DNA from: Formosa sp. Hel1_31_208
GTDB taxonomy: Bacteria > Bacteroidota > Bacteroidia > Flavobacteriales > Flavobacteriaceae
Assembly: GCF_900104785.1 (NCBI RefSeq)
Contig: NZ_LT629733.1
Location: 590,501-654,500, forward strand
Length of the DNA stretch: 64,000 nt
Direction: 5' to 3'
Shown here: positions 26,517 through 36,656 of the stretch, in pieces
Position numbering within the stretch: the stretch's first letter is position 1
How the letters are laid out: each line of letters opens with the position of its first letter
Notes under the pieces: model-generated
Seen by the model: only the letters and a program-made list of their open reading frames with translations
What the model was told of the DNA's origin: nothing
Databases searched by the model: none
Position numbers and translations under genes: made by a program

Positions 26517-27525
26517 AACATTACTAATAACAGGAGGAGCTGGCTTTATAGGGTCTAATTTTATTCCTTATGTTTTAGAAGAATATAAAAACACGAAACT
26601 TGTTAATTTAGATAAGCTCACATATGCAGGTGAGCTTTCTAATTTAGAATCAGTGGCTTCAAACAAGAACTATACCTTTATCAAGGGAGACATTTGTAAT
26701 AGGGCTCTAATTGAAAACCTATTTAACGAGTACAATTTTGATGCCGTCATACATTTTGCGGCAGAATCTCACGTAGATAACTCGATTGAATACCCAGACG
26801 AGTTTATGAAAACTAATATTCTAGGCACCTTCAATCTAATAGATGTGGCCAAGCAACATTGGATGAATGCACCATTTTTATTTAAAAATGGTTTTAAATT
26901 TAACCGTTTTCACCACATATCTACAGATGAGGTTTATGGGACCCTAGGACAAAAAGGTTTATTTAGAGAAGACACGCCTTATGCGCCTAATAGTCCGTAC
27001 AGCGCTTCTAAAGCGTCTTCAGATTTTATTGTTAGGAGTTATTTTCATACTTATGGTATGAATGTCGTTACAACTAATTGTTCAAATAACTATGGCCCAA
27101 AGCAACATGATGAAAAATTAATTCCAACAATCATTAGAAAAGCTATAGCGGGAGAACAAATACCAATCTATGGTGATGGAAAAAACATTAGAGATTGGTT
27201 ATATGTATTAGACCACTGTAAAGGAGTAGACATAGTATTTCAGCATGGTAAAGCTGGTGAGACATATAATATTGGAGGACGTAATGAACGAGATAATTTA
27301 TACATTGCTAACACCATCTGTGAAGAATTGGATAAATTGATTCCAAAATCAGAATCATATAAAAAGCAAATAACATTTGTTAAGGACAGACCAGGTCACG
27401 ATTTTAGATATGCGATTGACGCAACAAAACTTGAGACAGAACTTGGATGGAAAGCAGATGAAAATTTTGAGACTGGAATTCAAAAAACAATAAGCTGGTA
27501 TTTAGATAAATATAATAAGTCATGA
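26506..27525 (+). CDS. rfbB: dTDP-glucose 4,6-dehydratase
   Basis: Second step of dTDP-L-rhamnose synthesis, a 339-residue SDR enzyme. The NAD-binding motif is [12 protein letters not shown], followed by [11 protein letters not shown], the catalytic HISTDEVYG and YSASKASSD (Tyr-x-x-x-Lys). The ATG at 26506 gives the normal N-terminus and overlaps the end of the Wzz-like gene; an in-frame start 54 bases upstream is unlikely. The rfbA start overlaps its stop (ATGA). Confidence 0.97.
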   Translation: MKHKTLLITGGAGFIGSNFIPYVLEEYKNTKLVNLDKLTYAGELSNLESVASNKNYTFIKGDICNRALIENLFNEYNFDAVIHFAAESHVDNSIEYPDEFMKTNILGTFNLIDVAKQHWMNAPFLFKNGFKFNRFHHISTDEVYGTLGQKGLFREDTPYAPNSPYSASKASSDFIVRSYFHTYGMNVVTTNCSNNYGPKQHDEKLIPTIIRKAIAGEQIPIYGDGKNIRDWLYVLDHCKGVDIVFQHGKAGETYNIGGRNERDNLYIANTICEELDKLIPKSESYKKQITFVKDRPGHDFRYAIDATKLETELGWKADENFETGIQKTISWYLDKYNKS

Positions 27526-28376
27526 AAGGTATAATTTTAGCAGGCGGATCAGGCACTAGACTACACCCCTTAACCAAGGTTATAAGTAAGCAATTAATGC
27601 CTATTTATGATAAACCCATGATTTATTATCCGTTAACAACGCTAATGTCTGCTGGGATTAGAGAGATTTTGATTATTTCAACATCAAAAGACACACCTCG
27701 ATTTAAAGACCTGCTAGGCAACGGAGATGATTATGGGTGTCATTTTGAGTATGCTGTTCAAGAACAGCCGAACGGATTGGCCGAAGCTTTTATTATTGGA
27801 GCCTCATTTATTGGAAATGATTCTGTGGCTTTAATTTTAGGTGATAATATTTTTTACGGATCTGGATTGGAACAAAAACTGAAGGCTCACGCTAATGTTA
27901 GTGGAGGTGTTATTTTTGCCTATCATGTCCAAGATCCACAGCGCTATGGTGTTGTAGAATTTGATGAGGATAACAAAGTATTATCTATAGAGGAAAAACC
28001 AACTCAACCTAAGTCAAATTATGCCGTTCCAGGAATCTATTTTTATGATAATTCGGTAATAGATATCGCTACGCATATACAACCGAGCCACAGAGGTGAA
28101 TTAGAAATTACTGATATAAATAAAACCTATCTTAGTCAAGGGAAATTGAATGTGCAAATTTTAGACAAAGGCACCGCATGGTTAGATACAGGAACGTTTA
28201 ATTCTCTAATGCAGGCGTCTCAATTTGTTCAGGTTATTGAAGAGCGGCAAGGTTTAAAAATAGGATGTATTGAAGAAACAGCTTTTAAAATGGGTTTTAT
28301 CAACAGAACTCAACTTCATAAATTAGCAGAACCACTCCTTAAAAGCGGATATGGAAATTATTTAAAACACCTATAG
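27522..28376 (+). CDS. rfbA: Glucose-1-phosphate thymidylyltransferase
   Basis: First step of dTDP-L-rhamnose synthesis, 284 residues. The nucleotidyltransferase signature [13 protein letters not shown] starts at residue 6, followed by [25 protein letters not shown] (metal-binding Asp) and [17 protein letters not shown]. The length is normal for RmlA. It overlaps rfbB by four bases and precedes rfbC by four, so the genes form a tight operon. Confidence 0.97.
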   Translation: MKGIILAGGSGTRLHPLTKVISKQLMPIYDKPMIYYPLTTLMSAGIREILIISTSKDTPRFKDLLGNGDDYGCHFEYAVQEQPNGLAEAFIIGASFIGNDSVALILGDNIFYGSGLEQKLKAHANVSGGVIFAYHVQDPQRYGVVEFDEDNKVLSIEEKPTQPKSNYAVPGIYFYDNSVIDIATHIQPSHRGELEITDINKTYLSQGKLNVQILDKGTAWLDTGTFNSLMQASQFVQVIEERQGLKIGCIEETAFKMGFINRTQLHKLAEPLLKSGYGNYLKHL

Positions 28377-28380
28377 GTTT

Positions 28381-28932
28381 ATGATAGCTCAAGAAACAAA
28401 GTTAAAGGACTGTTATATTCTTACTCCAAAAATAATTGAAGATGAACGCGGTTATTTTTTTGAAAGTTTTAATAAAAAAAATTTTCAACAACTTACAGAT
28501 TTAGATATTGATTGGGTTCAAGACAATCAATCAAAATCTCAAAAAGGCGTGCTAAGAGGGTTACATTTTCAAATTGGAGCGTTTGAACAAGCTAAGCTTA
28601 TTCGGGCTGTGAAAGGATCGGTTTTGGATATATGTGTAGATTTAAGAGTGAAGTCCGAAACCTTTGGAGAATATGTGGCCATAGAATTAAGTGAAACAAA
28701 TAACAAACAAGTGTTTCTGCCTAGAGGCTTTGCTCATGGCTTTCTAGTTTTAGAGGATGACACAATTATAAATTATAAATGTGATAACTATTATAATAAA
28801 AACTCTGAAAGAGGGATTCAATTCAACGATAAACAAATAGATATTGATTGGAATTTTCCGCAGAAAGATGTCGTTCTCTCGGAAAAAGATAAAGCATTAC
28901 CAACACTTTCTGAATATTTAAATGGCGTATAA
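28381..28932 (+). CDS. rfbC: dTDP-4-dehydrorhamnose 3,5-epimerase
   Basis: Third step of the pathway, a 183-residue cupin-fold epimerase. Signatures include DERGYFFESFN, QDNQSKSQKGVLRGLHFQ with the catalytic His, DLRVKSETFG and PRGFAHGFLVL. The length is typical. It overlaps rfbD by 11 bases. Confidence 0.96.
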   Translation: MIAQETKLKDCYILTPKIIEDERGYFFESFNKKNFQQLTDLDIDWVQDNQSKSQKGVLRGLHFQIGAFEQAKLIRAVKGSVLDICVDLRVKSETFGEYVAIELSETNNKQVFLPRGFAHGFLVLEDDTIINYKCDNYYNKNSERGIQFNDKQIDIDWNFPQKDVVLSEKDKALPTLSEYLNGV

Positions 28933-29785
28933 AGTTTTAGTTACTGGAGCAAACGGTCAATTAGGAAGCACAATTAAAGCACTCTCTTCTCAATTTGAAG
29001 ATGCTATCCAATTTGTGTTTACCGATAAAACCAATTTGGATATAACCAATACAGATGCTATTGATGCGGTTTTTCGTAATGGACATTTTAATTATTGTGT
29101 TAATTGTGCTGCATTTACTAATGTAGATCTCGCAGAAACAGAAACTGAAAAAGCGACCGCAATTAATGCCATAGCCGTAAAAGACCTAGCTAAAACTTGC
29201 AAGAAATACAACGTTAAACTTATTCATATTTCTACCGACTATGTTTTTGATGGTGCTAAAACTTCCGCTTACACGGAAACAGATCTCGCATCACCAATAA
29301 ATACTTATGGACAAACGAAGTTATTGGGGGAAAATCATATCAAGCAAATATTAAACGATTATTTTATTATAAGAACCTCTTGGCTTTATTCAAAATTCAA
29401 TCAGAATTTTGTAAAAACCGTCTATCAAAAGCTTCTGAATGGGGAGCAATTGAAAATTATAGACTCGCAACAAGGAACACCAACCAGTTGTTGGGATTTA
29501 GCAGAGTTTATTATATTTTTAGTTTTAAATGAAGTTGAAGCATTTGGAACCTATCACTTTTCAGCTGAAGGACAGACTACTTGGTATGATTTGGGATTAC
29601 ACATATCAAAACACATTCCTAAAGCGTCGAATATAATTCCGATTAAGACGTTTGAATCAAAAGCAAAGCGACCCAGAAATAGTGTTTTAAATACAGAAAA
29701 AGTACGTATGCTTATGAAGAAAAATTTACCTACTTGGCAAAACAGTGTAGACAAGGTAATTCTTGATTTGTCAAGGGAGTTGTAG
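28922..29785 (+). CDS. rfbD: dTDP-4-dehydrorhamnose reductase
   Basis: Last step, giving dTDP-L-rhamnose; a 287-residue SDR enzyme. The cofactor motif VTGANGQLGS is at the N-terminus, then NCAAFTNVDLAE, HISTDYVFDG, and YGQTKLLGE with the catalytic Tyr and Lys. With rfbB, A and C it completes the rhamnose set. The 112 bases after it hold a promoter element for the next gene. Confidence 0.96.
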   Translation: MAYKVLVTGANGQLGSTIKALSSQFEDAIQFVFTDKTNLDITNTDAIDAVFRNGHFNYCVNCAAFTNVDLAETETEKATAINAIAVKDLAKTCKKYNVKLIHISTDYVFDGAKTSAYTETDLASPINTYGQTKLLGENHIKQILNDYFIIRTSWLYSKFNQNFVKTVYQKLLNGEQLKIIDSQQGTPTSCWDLAEFIIFLVLNEVEAFGTYHFSAEGQTTWYDLGLHISKHIPKASNIIPIKTFESKAKRPRNSVLNTEKVRMLMKKNLPTWQNSVDKVILDLSREL

Positions 29786-29822
29786 CTTAAAAATTAAGAT
29801 TTAATTATATTAACAAAAACCA

Positions 29823-29830
29823 TACATTTG
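29823..29830 (+). promoter_or_regulatory. Internal promoter -7 element before gmd (TACATTTG)
   Basis: Exact TAnnTTTG match, 67 bases before the gmd ATG. It suggests that gmd onward can be transcribed separately from the rhamnose genes. Confidence 0.65.
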
Positions 29831-29897
29831 CAGACTATGAGATCTATTTCTAATTGAGTACGATCGTTATGTTTTAAATGTTTCAAAATTGATTAAA

Positions 29898-31016
29898 ATG
29901 CAAAAAAAGGTAGCCTTAATTACGGGAGTAACAGGACAAGATGGAGCCTATTTGAGTGAATTCCTATTAAAAAAAGGATATATAGTTCATGGCGTTAAGA
30001 GACGATCGTCACTTTTTAATACCGACAGAATAGATCATCTCTATCAAGACCCACATGAAGAGGATCAGAGCTTCTTTTTACACTATGGCGACTTAACAGA
30101 CAGTACAAACCTTATTAGAATAATTCGGGATGTTAAACCCGATGAGATTTATAATTTAGCTGCAATGAGTCATGTTCATGTGTCTTTTGAAACTCCTGAA
30201 TACACAGCGAATGCTGATGGCGTAGGAACCTTAAGACTTTTAGAAGCCATTAGAATTTTAGGCTTAGAAAAAAGCACTAAAATATATCAAGCCTCCACGT
30301 CTGAACTTTATGGTAAAGTGCAAGAAGTTCCACAAACCGAAACCACTCCATTTTACCCAAGAAGCCCGTATGCAGTAGCAAAAATATATGCATATTGGAT
30401 TACAGTAAATTATAGAGAGGCTTATGGCATGTATGCTTGTAACGGGATATTGTTTAACCATGAATCACCAATTCGAGGAGAAACTTTTGTAACCAGAAAA
30501 ATAACGCGTGCCACTTCTAAAATAGCCTTAGGCCTTCAAGATAAGGTGTATTTAGGCAACCTTGATGCACAAAGAGATTGGGGACATGCTAAAGATTATA
30601 TAAGGATGATGTGGATGATTCTACAAGCTGAGGAGCCAGAAGATTGGGTCATTGCTACAGGTAAAACAACGACAGTTCGTGATTTTGTTAGAATGTGTTT
30701 TAAACATGTTGGCGTGGAGTTAGAATTTCGTGGGGAAGGCTCAAATGAAAAAGGCTATATAAAATCGTGTCATAATCCAGAATACCAATTGGAAATAGGA
30801 AAAGAAGTTGTTTCTGTAGATGAAAAGTATTTCAGACCAACCGAAGTTGAACTACTTATTGGTGATGCCACTAAAGCTAAAGAAAAATTAGGATGGATAC
30901 CAGAATATGATCTGCCAGCACTCGTTGAAGATATGATGTCTAGTGATTTAAAACTGATGCAAAAACAACAATACCTTCAAGATGGAGGATATAGAATTAA
31001 AAACTACTTCGAGTAA
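29898..31016 (+). CDS. gmd: GDP-mannose 4,6-dehydratase
   Basis: First step from GDP-mannose to GDP-L-fucose (or other GDP-6-deoxysugars), 372 residues. Signatures are [39 protein letters not shown] and [10 protein letters not shown] (catalytic Tyr, Lys), then [14 protein letters not shown]. The ATG at 29898 gives the usual N-terminus; a TTG nine bases upstream is less likely. The fcl gene follows after eight bases. Confidence 0.97.
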   Translation: MQKKVALITGVTGQDGAYLSEFLLKKGYIVHGVKRRSSLFNTDRIDHLYQDPHEEDQSFFLHYGDLTDSTNLIRIIRDVKPDEIYNLAAMSHVHVSFETPEYTANADGVGTLRLLEAIRILGLEKSTKIYQASTSELYGKVQEVPQTETTPFYPRSPYAVAKIYAYWITVNYREAYGMYACNGILFNHESPIRGETFVTRKITRATSKIALGLQDKVYLGNLDAQRDWGHAKDYIRMMWMILQAEEPEDWVIATGKTTTVRDFVRMCFKHVGVELEFRGEGSNEKGYIKSCHNPEYQLEIGKEVVSVDEKYFRPTEVELLIGDATKAKEKLGWIPEYDLPALVEDMMSSDLKLMQKQQYLQDGGYRIKNYFE

Positions 31017-31024
31017 ATCGGTAT

Positions 31025-32071
31025 ATGAATAAGGCGTCCAAAATATATGTAGCGGGTCACAGAGGACTTGTTGGTAGTGCATTATTAGAAAATCTTAAGC
31101 AAAAAGGGTATCAAAACATAGTGACTCGAACCCATAAAGAGTTAGACCTTACTCATCAAAACGACGTAGCCTCTTTTTTTAAAACTGAACAACCAGAATA
31201 TGTGTTTTTAGCTGCTGCAAAAGTTGGAGGAATTGTTGCAAATAATGTGTATCGTGCCGATTTTATTTATGCTAATATGATGATTCAAAATAATGTGATT
31301 CATCAAAGTTATTTAAATGGAGTAAAGAAGTTATTGTTTTTAGGAAGCACCTGTATTTATCCTAAGAATTCTCCACAACCGATGAAGGAAGAATATTTGC
31401 TTACAGATACGTTAGAATACACCAATGAGCCTTATGCAATTGCTAAAATAGCTGGAATTAAGATGTGTGAAAGCTATAACCTTCAGTATGGCACCAATTA
31501 CATATCTGTAATGCCAACTAATCTATACGGACCAAACGATAACTTTGACCTAGAAAAATCACATGTGCTTCCAGCTCTAATTCGTAAGATTCATTTGGCG
31601 AAATTATTGAATGAAAATCAAATAGAGAAGGTATTAGCAGATACAGGGTTTTCGAATATTGAGGAGGCAAAAACATATTTAGCGTCCTTTGGGGTGACTG
31701 AAAAAACAGTTGAAATTTGGGGTTCAGGAAAGCCGAAACGTGAGTTTTTGTGGTCAATAGACATGGCAGATGCCTGTGTGTTTATTATGGAAAACAGAGA
31801 CTTTAAGGATACGTTTTCCGAAGCTATAAAGGAAATTAGAAATACACATATCAATATTGGTACAGGAGAAGATATATCCATTAAAGAATTGGCAGAAACG
31901 ATAAAAGAAGTTGTTGGTTTCAAAGGAGGATTAGTTTATAATACTAATAAACCAGATGGAACTATGAGGAAATTAACCGACGTGTCGAAGCTGAATGCAT
32001 TAGGATGGAAGTATCAAATGAAGTTAGAAAACGGAATAAAAGAGATGTATGACTGGTATAGAACTAAATAA
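31025..32071 (+). CDS. fcl: GDP-L-fucose synthase
   Basis: Epimerase/reductase that completes GDP-L-fucose, 348 residues. It has VAGHRGLVGSAL at the N-terminus, then LFLGSTCIYPK, EPYAIAKIAGIKMCE with the catalytic Tyr and Lys, and MPTNLYGPNDNFD. An insertion of about 35 residues (about 196-230) makes it longer than the E. coli enzyme, as in many Bacteroidota. Its end overlaps cysQ by 23 bases, which links the sugar and sulfation genes translationally. Confidence 0.96.
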   Translation: MNKASKIYVAGHRGLVGSALLENLKQKGYQNIVTRTHKELDLTHQNDVASFFKTEQPEYVFLAAAKVGGIVANNVYRADFIYANMMIQNNVIHQSYLNGVKKLLFLGSTCIYPKNSPQPMKEEYLLTDTLEYTNEPYAIAKIAGIKMCESYNLQYGTNYISVMPTNLYGPNDNFDLEKSHVLPALIRKIHLAKLLNENQIEKVLADTGFSNIEEAKTYLASFGVTEKTVEIWGSGKPKREFLWSIDMADACVFIMENRDFKDTFSEAIKEIRNTHINIGTGEDISIKELAETIKEVVGFKGGLVYNTNKPDGTMRKLTDVSKLNALGWKYQMKLENGIKEMYDWYRTK

Positions 32072-32858
32072 AAACTTAGTAATTGCAATTGAAGCCTCCT
32101 TAAAAGCAGGAGAAGTCATTATGCAAGTGTATGATACTGCTTTTGATGTGGAACATAAAGATGATAAATCACCTTTAACAGAAGCCGACAAAAGAGCGAA
32201 TGATGTTATTAATTCATTTCTGCGAGAAACGCCTACACCTATTATTAGTGAAGAGAATAAGCAAATTGATTATTCAATTCGCAAAGATTGGGACACCTGT
32301 TGGATAGTAGACCCTGTTGATGGAACAAAAGAATTTATCAAGCGAAATGGTGAGTTCACGGTTAATATTGCTTTAGTACAAAACGGTGTGCCACAATTAG
32401 GGGTTATCTATGTTCCAGCGACGACCACACTATATTTTTCGGATACACTAAAAAAACAAGCGTTTAAATCGGTATTATCAGCTCATAACACCTCAATAGA
32501 AGACGTGTTAAAATTGGCGAGTCCGCTTCAAACAAAAACAACCTCTAATGTTGTAGAAGTTGTTGGCAGTCGGTCTCATATGAGTCAGGAAACATTGAAC
32601 TTTGTAGACCATTTAAAATCGTCTGGAAAAGAGGTAACGATAGTGTCTAAAGGGAGCTCCCTTAAATTTTGTTTAGTTGCTGAAGGAAATGCAGATATAT
32701 ATCCACGATTTGCACCGACCATGGAATGGGATACAGCAGCTGGTCAAGCTATTTGCAGTGCTGTTGGTGTTGAGGTCATTTCTGAAGACACAAAACAACC
32801 GCTGTTATATAATAAAGAAAACCTGCTAAACCCTTGGTTTGTGGTTGCAAAGCACTAA
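32049..32858 (+). CDS. cysQ: 3'(2'),5'-bisphosphate nucleotidase (PAP phosphatase)
   Basis: A 269-residue inositol-monophosphatase-fold enzyme that hydrolyses PAP, the by-product of sulfotransferases, to AMP. Metal-binding motifs are DKSPLTEADKRAN, IISEEN, WIVDPVDGTKEFIKRNGEF and the C-terminal MEWDTAAGQAI. Within this locus it should relieve PAP inhibition of the sulfotransferase encoded at 45853. The ATG at 32049 lies inside fcl. Confidence 0.95.
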   Translation: MTGIELNKNLVIAIEASLKAGEVIMQVYDTAFDVEHKDDKSPLTEADKRANDVINSFLRETPTPIISEENKQIDYSIRKDWDTCWIVDPVDGTKEFIKRNGEFTVNIALVQNGVPQLGVIYVPATTTLYFSDTLKKQAFKSVLSAHNTSIEDVLKLASPLQTKTTSNVVEVVGSRSHMSQETLNFVDHLKSSGKEVTIVSKGSSLKFCLVAEGNADIYPRFAPTMEWDTAAGQAICSAVGVEVISEDTKQPLLYNKENLLNPWFVVAKH

Positions 32859-32864
32859 AAGACC

Positions 32865-33320
32865 ATGACTACTTATAAAACTGAGTCACATCTTAGAAGC
32901 CTTATTAAAGGTATATCATGGCGTGTTGTCGCAACTTCAGACACGATACTTGTGGTACTACTCGTTACTTGTTTGAGTGGTCATTGTAGTTTAGAGAATG
33001 CGATTAAAATTGGATCTATTGAGTTTGTTTTTAAATTTTTTGTTTACTATGTTCATGAAAGAGTGTGGCAGCTTATTTTAGTTAATAAGGCTGTTACGCA
33101 AAAACAAACGCTTCAAAAGACAACATCCTGGCGACTCATTGCAACGACTATGACATTCCTAATTTCGGGTTCAGTATTAAATGCTTTTGACGAAATAGCA
33201 TTATATATTGCACTTACAGAATTATTTACGAAATTCGCATTATATTACTTACACGAGAGACTTTGGTTAAAACTTCCACTAGGTAGAATTAGGCAATTTT
33301 TTTTCGGTAAAAAAAGATAA
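32865..33320 (+). CDS. DUF2061 tandem-repeat membrane protein
   Basis: A 151-residue inner-membrane protein made of two DUF2061 units. Each starts with a SWRxxATxxT motif (GISWRVVATSDT, TTSWRLIATTMT) and ends with YYVHERVW or YYLHERLW. Four transmembrane helices are expected. The family often sits in sulfate-activation clusters of marine Bacteroidota, and here it is between cysQ and cysC with gaps of six bases and one base. A role in sulfur or nucleotide handling at the membrane is inferred from context only. Confidence 0.88.
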   Translation: MTTYKTESHLRSLIKGISWRVVATSDTILVVLLVTCLSGHCSLENAIKIGSIEFVFKFFVYYVHERVWQLILVNKAVTQKQTLQKTTSWRLIATTMTFLISGSVLNAFDEIALYIALTELFTKFALYYLHERLWLKLPLGRIRQFFFGKKR

Positions 33321-33321
33321 C

Positions 33322-33924
33322 ATGTCCAAACATATTATACCCCATAACTATCACGTTTCTAAGTCAGATAGAATAACTGCTAATAATCATAATTCATTTT
33401 TAATTTGGTTTACAGGACTTTCTGGATCAGGGAAATCTACAATTGCTAATCTTGTAGAACGCGCATTATTTGAAAAAGGCATAAAAACCTATTCTTTAGA
33501 TGGGGATAACATAAGAAAGGGAATTAATAAAGACCTTTCATTTGCTCCTGAGGATAGAACTGAAAACATAAGGCGCATCGCTGAGGTTTCAAATTTGATG
33601 ATTGATGCTGGTATAGTTGTATTGGCCGCATTTGTATCACCTTATAAAAAAGATAGAGAGAACATTAGAACTATCGTTAAAGATGTTAACTTTGTTGAAA
33701 TTTATATTAATACGAGCATTGAAGAATGCGAACGTCGAGATGTAAAAGGCTTATATAAGAAGGCAAGAGCTGGTGAAATCAAAAATATGACTGGTATTTC
33801 TGCTCCTTATGAAGCCCCTGAACGTTCAGATATTGAGATAAAAACAGAAAACGAAACAATTGACGATTCCGTAAAAAGAATTGTAGATTATATAACACCA
33901 AAATTAAAACTCAACAATGAGTAA
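33322..33924 (+). CDS. cysC: Adenylylsulfate kinase (APS kinase)
   Basis: Makes PAPS from APS and ATP, 200 residues. The P-loop is in WFTGLSGSGKSTIAN, followed by SLDGDNIRKGINKDLSFAPEDRTENIRR and the lid region VKGLYKKARAGEIKNMTGISAPYE. The motifs are intact and the length normal. It overlaps cysD by eight bases. Confidence 0.97.
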   Translation: MSKHIIPHNYHVSKSDRITANNHNSFLIWFTGLSGSGKSTIANLVERALFEKGIKTYSLDGDNIRKGINKDLSFAPEDRTENIRRIAEVSNLMIDAGIVVLAAFVSPYKKDRENIRTIVKDVNFVEIYINTSIEECERRDVKGLYKKARAGEIKNMTGISAPYEAPERSDIEIKTENETIDDSVKRIVDYITPKLKLNNE

Positions 33925-34822
33925 GTATTATTTAAATTATTTAGACGAATTAGAGAGTGAAGCCATTTTTATCTTGCGTGAAGTCTGGGCACAATTTGAT
34001 AATCCTGTCATTTTGTTTTCAGGAGGTAAAGACTCAATACTCGTTACACATTTAGCTAAAAAAGCATTTTACCCAGCAACAATACCGTTTCCGTTAATGC
34101 ATGTGGACACAGGTCATAACTTTCCAGAGACCATCAAGTTTAGAGATGATATCATCAAAGAATTGGGCGTAGAACTCATTGTAGGCTCTGTTCAAGAGTC
34201 TATTGATGACGGGCGTGTCTCCGAAGAGAAAGGAAAAAATGCAACAAGAAACGCACTACAAATTACGACCTTGTTAGATGCCATTGAATCAAATAAAATT
34301 GATTGTGCCATTGGAGGAGGAAGACGAGACGAGGAAAAAGCAAGAGCTAAGGAACGCTTCTTTTCGCATCGCGATGATTTTGGACAATGGGATCCAAAAA
34401 ACCAACGGCCTGAACTTTGGAATATTTTCAATGGTAAACATTTTGAAGGCGAACACTTTAGAGCTTTTCCTATAAGTAACTGGACCGAAATGGATGTTTG
34501 GAATTATATTAAAAGAGAGAATATCGCTATTCCATCATTATACTTTGCTCATGAACGAGACGTCGTGTGGAGACAGGATAGCTGGATACCAAATTCTGAG
34601 TTTTTGGTGCTTGAAGAGCATGAAGAAATAGTAACTAAAATGATTCGCTTCCGAACACTAGGCGATATCACTATAACAGGAGGTATTGAATCTGATGCAG
34701 ATACTTTAGAAAAAATTGCTGACGAGGTATCTGGAATGAGGCAAACCGAAAGAGGAAACAGAAGTGATGACAAACGTTCTGAGTCAGCAATGGAAGACAG
34801 AAAACGTCAAGGATATTTTTAA
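33917..34822 (+). CDS. cysD: Sulfate adenylyltransferase subunit 2
   Basis: Catalytic subunit of ATP sulfurylase, forming APS and pyrophosphate, 301 residues. The PP-loop is ILFSGGKDSILVTHLAKKAF, followed by PLMHVDTGHNFPETI, GGGRRDEEKARAKER and the C-terminal KRQGYF. It works with CysN in the cytoplasm. It overlaps cysC, and cysN follows after 14 bases. Confidence 0.97.
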   Translation: MSKYYLNYLDELESEAIFILREVWAQFDNPVILFSGGKDSILVTHLAKKAFYPATIPFPLMHVDTGHNFPETIKFRDDIIKELGVELIVGSVQESIDDGRVSEEKGKNATRNALQITTLLDAIESNKIDCAIGGGRRDEEKARAKERFFSHRDDFGQWDPKNQRPELWNIFNGKHFEGEHFRAFPISNWTEMDVWNYIKRENIAIPSLYFAHERDVVWRQDSWIPNSEFLVLEEHEEIVTKMIRFRTLGDITITGGIESDADTLEKIADEVSGMRQTERGNRSDDKRSESAMEDRKRQGYF

Positions 34823-34836
34823 AAGACACATAGTTA

Positions 34837-36090
34837 ATGTTAGATAATAATCAATTATTACGATTTACAACTGCTGGTAGTGTAGACGACGGAAAAAGCA
34901 CCTTAATTGGTCGCTTATTGTATGATTCTAAATCTATTTTTGAGGATCAACTATTGGCAATAGAAAACACGAGTAAAAAGAAAGGCCATGATGGTGTGGA
35001 TTTAGCTCTTTTTACTGATGGTTTAAGAGACGAAAGAGAACAAGGCATCACAATTGATGTTGCTTACAGGTATTTTACAACACCTAAGCGTAAATTCATT
35101 ATTGCAGATACTCCAGGGCATATTCAATATACAAGAAATATGGTCACAGGAGCTTCAACAGCAAATGCTGCTATCATATTAGTAGATGCTAGACATGGTG
35201 TTATTGAACAAACAAAAAGACATTCTTTTATAGCGTCATTATTACAAATTCCTCATGTTATTGTCTGTATCAATAAAATGGATTTAGTAGAATATTCAGA
35301 AGTAGCCTATAATAAAGTTATTGATCAATTTGAGGAGTTTGCCTCAAAATTATTAGTTCATGACATACGTTTTATTCCTATTAGTGCCCTTAATGGAGAC
35401 AACGTAGTGAACCGTTCAGAAAACATGAATTGGTACCAAGGTGCTCCGCTATTGCACACTTTAGAAACCATGCATATAAGTAGTGATATCAACAAGGTTG
35501 ATGCTAGATTCCCAGTGCAAACGGTTTTGAGACCACAAAATGACAGTCATAGAGACTATAGAGGTTATGCAGGAAGAGTTGCAAGTGGTATTTTTAGAGT
35601 TGGTGATGATGTTACTGTAATGCCATCTGGATTCACGTCAAAAATAAAAACCATAGACACTTTAGATGCATCTTTAGAAGAAGCATATGCTCCAATGTCG
35701 GTTTCCTTAACCCTGGAAGATGACATTGATGTTAGTAGAGGAGATATGATTGTAAGGTCTAATAATAAGCCAGAACCAGTACAAGATATAGAAGTGATGT
35801 TATGCTGGCTTCATAATAACTCAGCAAAACCTAGAGCAAAGTATAGTATACGTCACACGAGTAATGAACAAAAGGCCATGATAAAAGAAGTGGTTTATAA
35901 AATAAATATTGAGACTTTAGATCGTAATACTATCGATAAAGATTTGTGTATGAATGATATTTCTAAAGTCAAAATAAGAACTACAAAACCACTAATGGTT
36001 GACTCTTACAGAGAGAACAGAACAACAGGAAGTATTATTCTTGTAGATGATGCAACCAATGAAACCGTTGCCGCTGGGATGATTGTATAA
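34837..36090 (+). CDS. cysN: Sulfate adenylyltransferase subunit 1 (GTPase)
   Basis: GTPase that drives APS synthesis by CysD, 417 residues. G motifs are GSVDDGKSTLIGRL, RGITIDVAY-like EQGITIDVAYRYF, DTPGHIQYTRNM and NKMDLVEY, with domains II and III of the translation-GTPase fold after residue 225. It is a stand-alone CysN, not a CysNC fusion, consistent with the separate cysC. With no PAPS reductase gene in the window, the cassette looks dedicated to sulfation. Confidence 0.97.
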   Translation: MLDNNQLLRFTTAGSVDDGKSTLIGRLLYDSKSIFEDQLLAIENTSKKKGHDGVDLALFTDGLRDEREQGITIDVAYRYFTTPKRKFIIADTPGHIQYTRNMVTGASTANAAIILVDARHGVIEQTKRHSFIASLLQIPHVIVCINKMDLVEYSEVAYNKVIDQFEEFASKLLVHDIRFIPISALNGDNVVNRSENMNWYQGAPLLHTLETMHISSDINKVDARFPVQTVLRPQNDSHRDYRGYAGRVASGIFRVGDDVTVMPSGFTSKIKTIDTLDASLEEAYAPMSVSLTLEDDIDVSRGDMIVRSNNKPEPVQDIEVMLCWLHNNSAKPRAKYSIRHTSNEQKAMIKEVVYKINIETLDRNTIDKDLCMNDISKVKIRTTKPLMVDSYRENRTTGSIILVDDATNETVAAGMIV

Positions 36091-36104
36091 TAATTATAAT
36101 AAAA

Positions 36105-36641
36105 ATGAAAAAAGCACTATGTATTATTTTAGTTGTTATTGCTTTTGCATGCAAGGACGACGCTAAGGTAGATGAACAAAAAAACCAGACATCAGTATCA
36201 GTTGCAGAAAAAGCCATTAAGGAATTAGAGGTTATTGTAAGTTTTAAAACTAATAAATCTGATGAGTTCAAATTAATGCTCAATAATGTTCCTGTAGATG
36301 AATTTCAAAGAAAGAACATACATGTTATAGAAAAGACAGAACCTACGACATCATTTGAACAAATTACTGCAAAATTTGGTAATAACAACTTATCAAATAA
36401 TTTTAATATTAACTTCGGAACTAAGGAATTAAAAGAAGTAGAAATTGTTTCAATCCAGATGACTTACGGCAAAAATTCGGTAAGTATTAAAGGCACAGAT
36501 TTGGAATCATATTTCAATATTAATAATTATATAAATTATGACGCTACCACAGGGGTATTAAAGACTCAAAAAGTTGGCGGTAAGCATTATCCAGCTATTA
36601 GTGCTAAAAGAATCGCAATAAACATTCTAAAAAAGGAATAG
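36105..36641 (+). CDS. Lipoprotein of unknown function (paralogue of the 43984 gene product)
   Basis: A 178-residue lipoprotein; the signal peptide has lipobox AFAC (Cys16). The mature part has a short linker and a predicted all-beta domain. Its order of features (LEVIVSF..., a strand containing NFNINFGTKELKEVEIVSI, then SVSIKGTDLESYFNINNY) runs parallel to the protein encoded at 43984 (LQVFFDA..., FYLRFDAANTINLEKIVLN, RIIIKDSAFFEYFKYN). I judge the two to be diverged paralogues. They bracket the phosphate module. No known family was recognised. Confidence 0.7.
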   Translation: MKKALCIILVVIAFACKDDAKVDEQKNQTSVSVAEKAIKELEVIVSFKTNKSDEFKLMLNNVPVDEFQRKNIHVIEKTEPTTSFEQITAKFGNNNLSNNFNINFGTKELKEVEIVSIQMTYGKNSVSIKGTDLESYFNINNYINYDATTGVLKTQKVGGKHYPAISAKRIAINILKKE

Positions 36642-36656
36642 TTCATTTAAGTGCAT

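Noticed and set aside
32049..36090. Assimilatory sulfate reduction operon
   Set aside because: PAPS reductase and sulfite reductase are absent, while cysQ and a sulfotransferase are present, so a sulfation role fits better.
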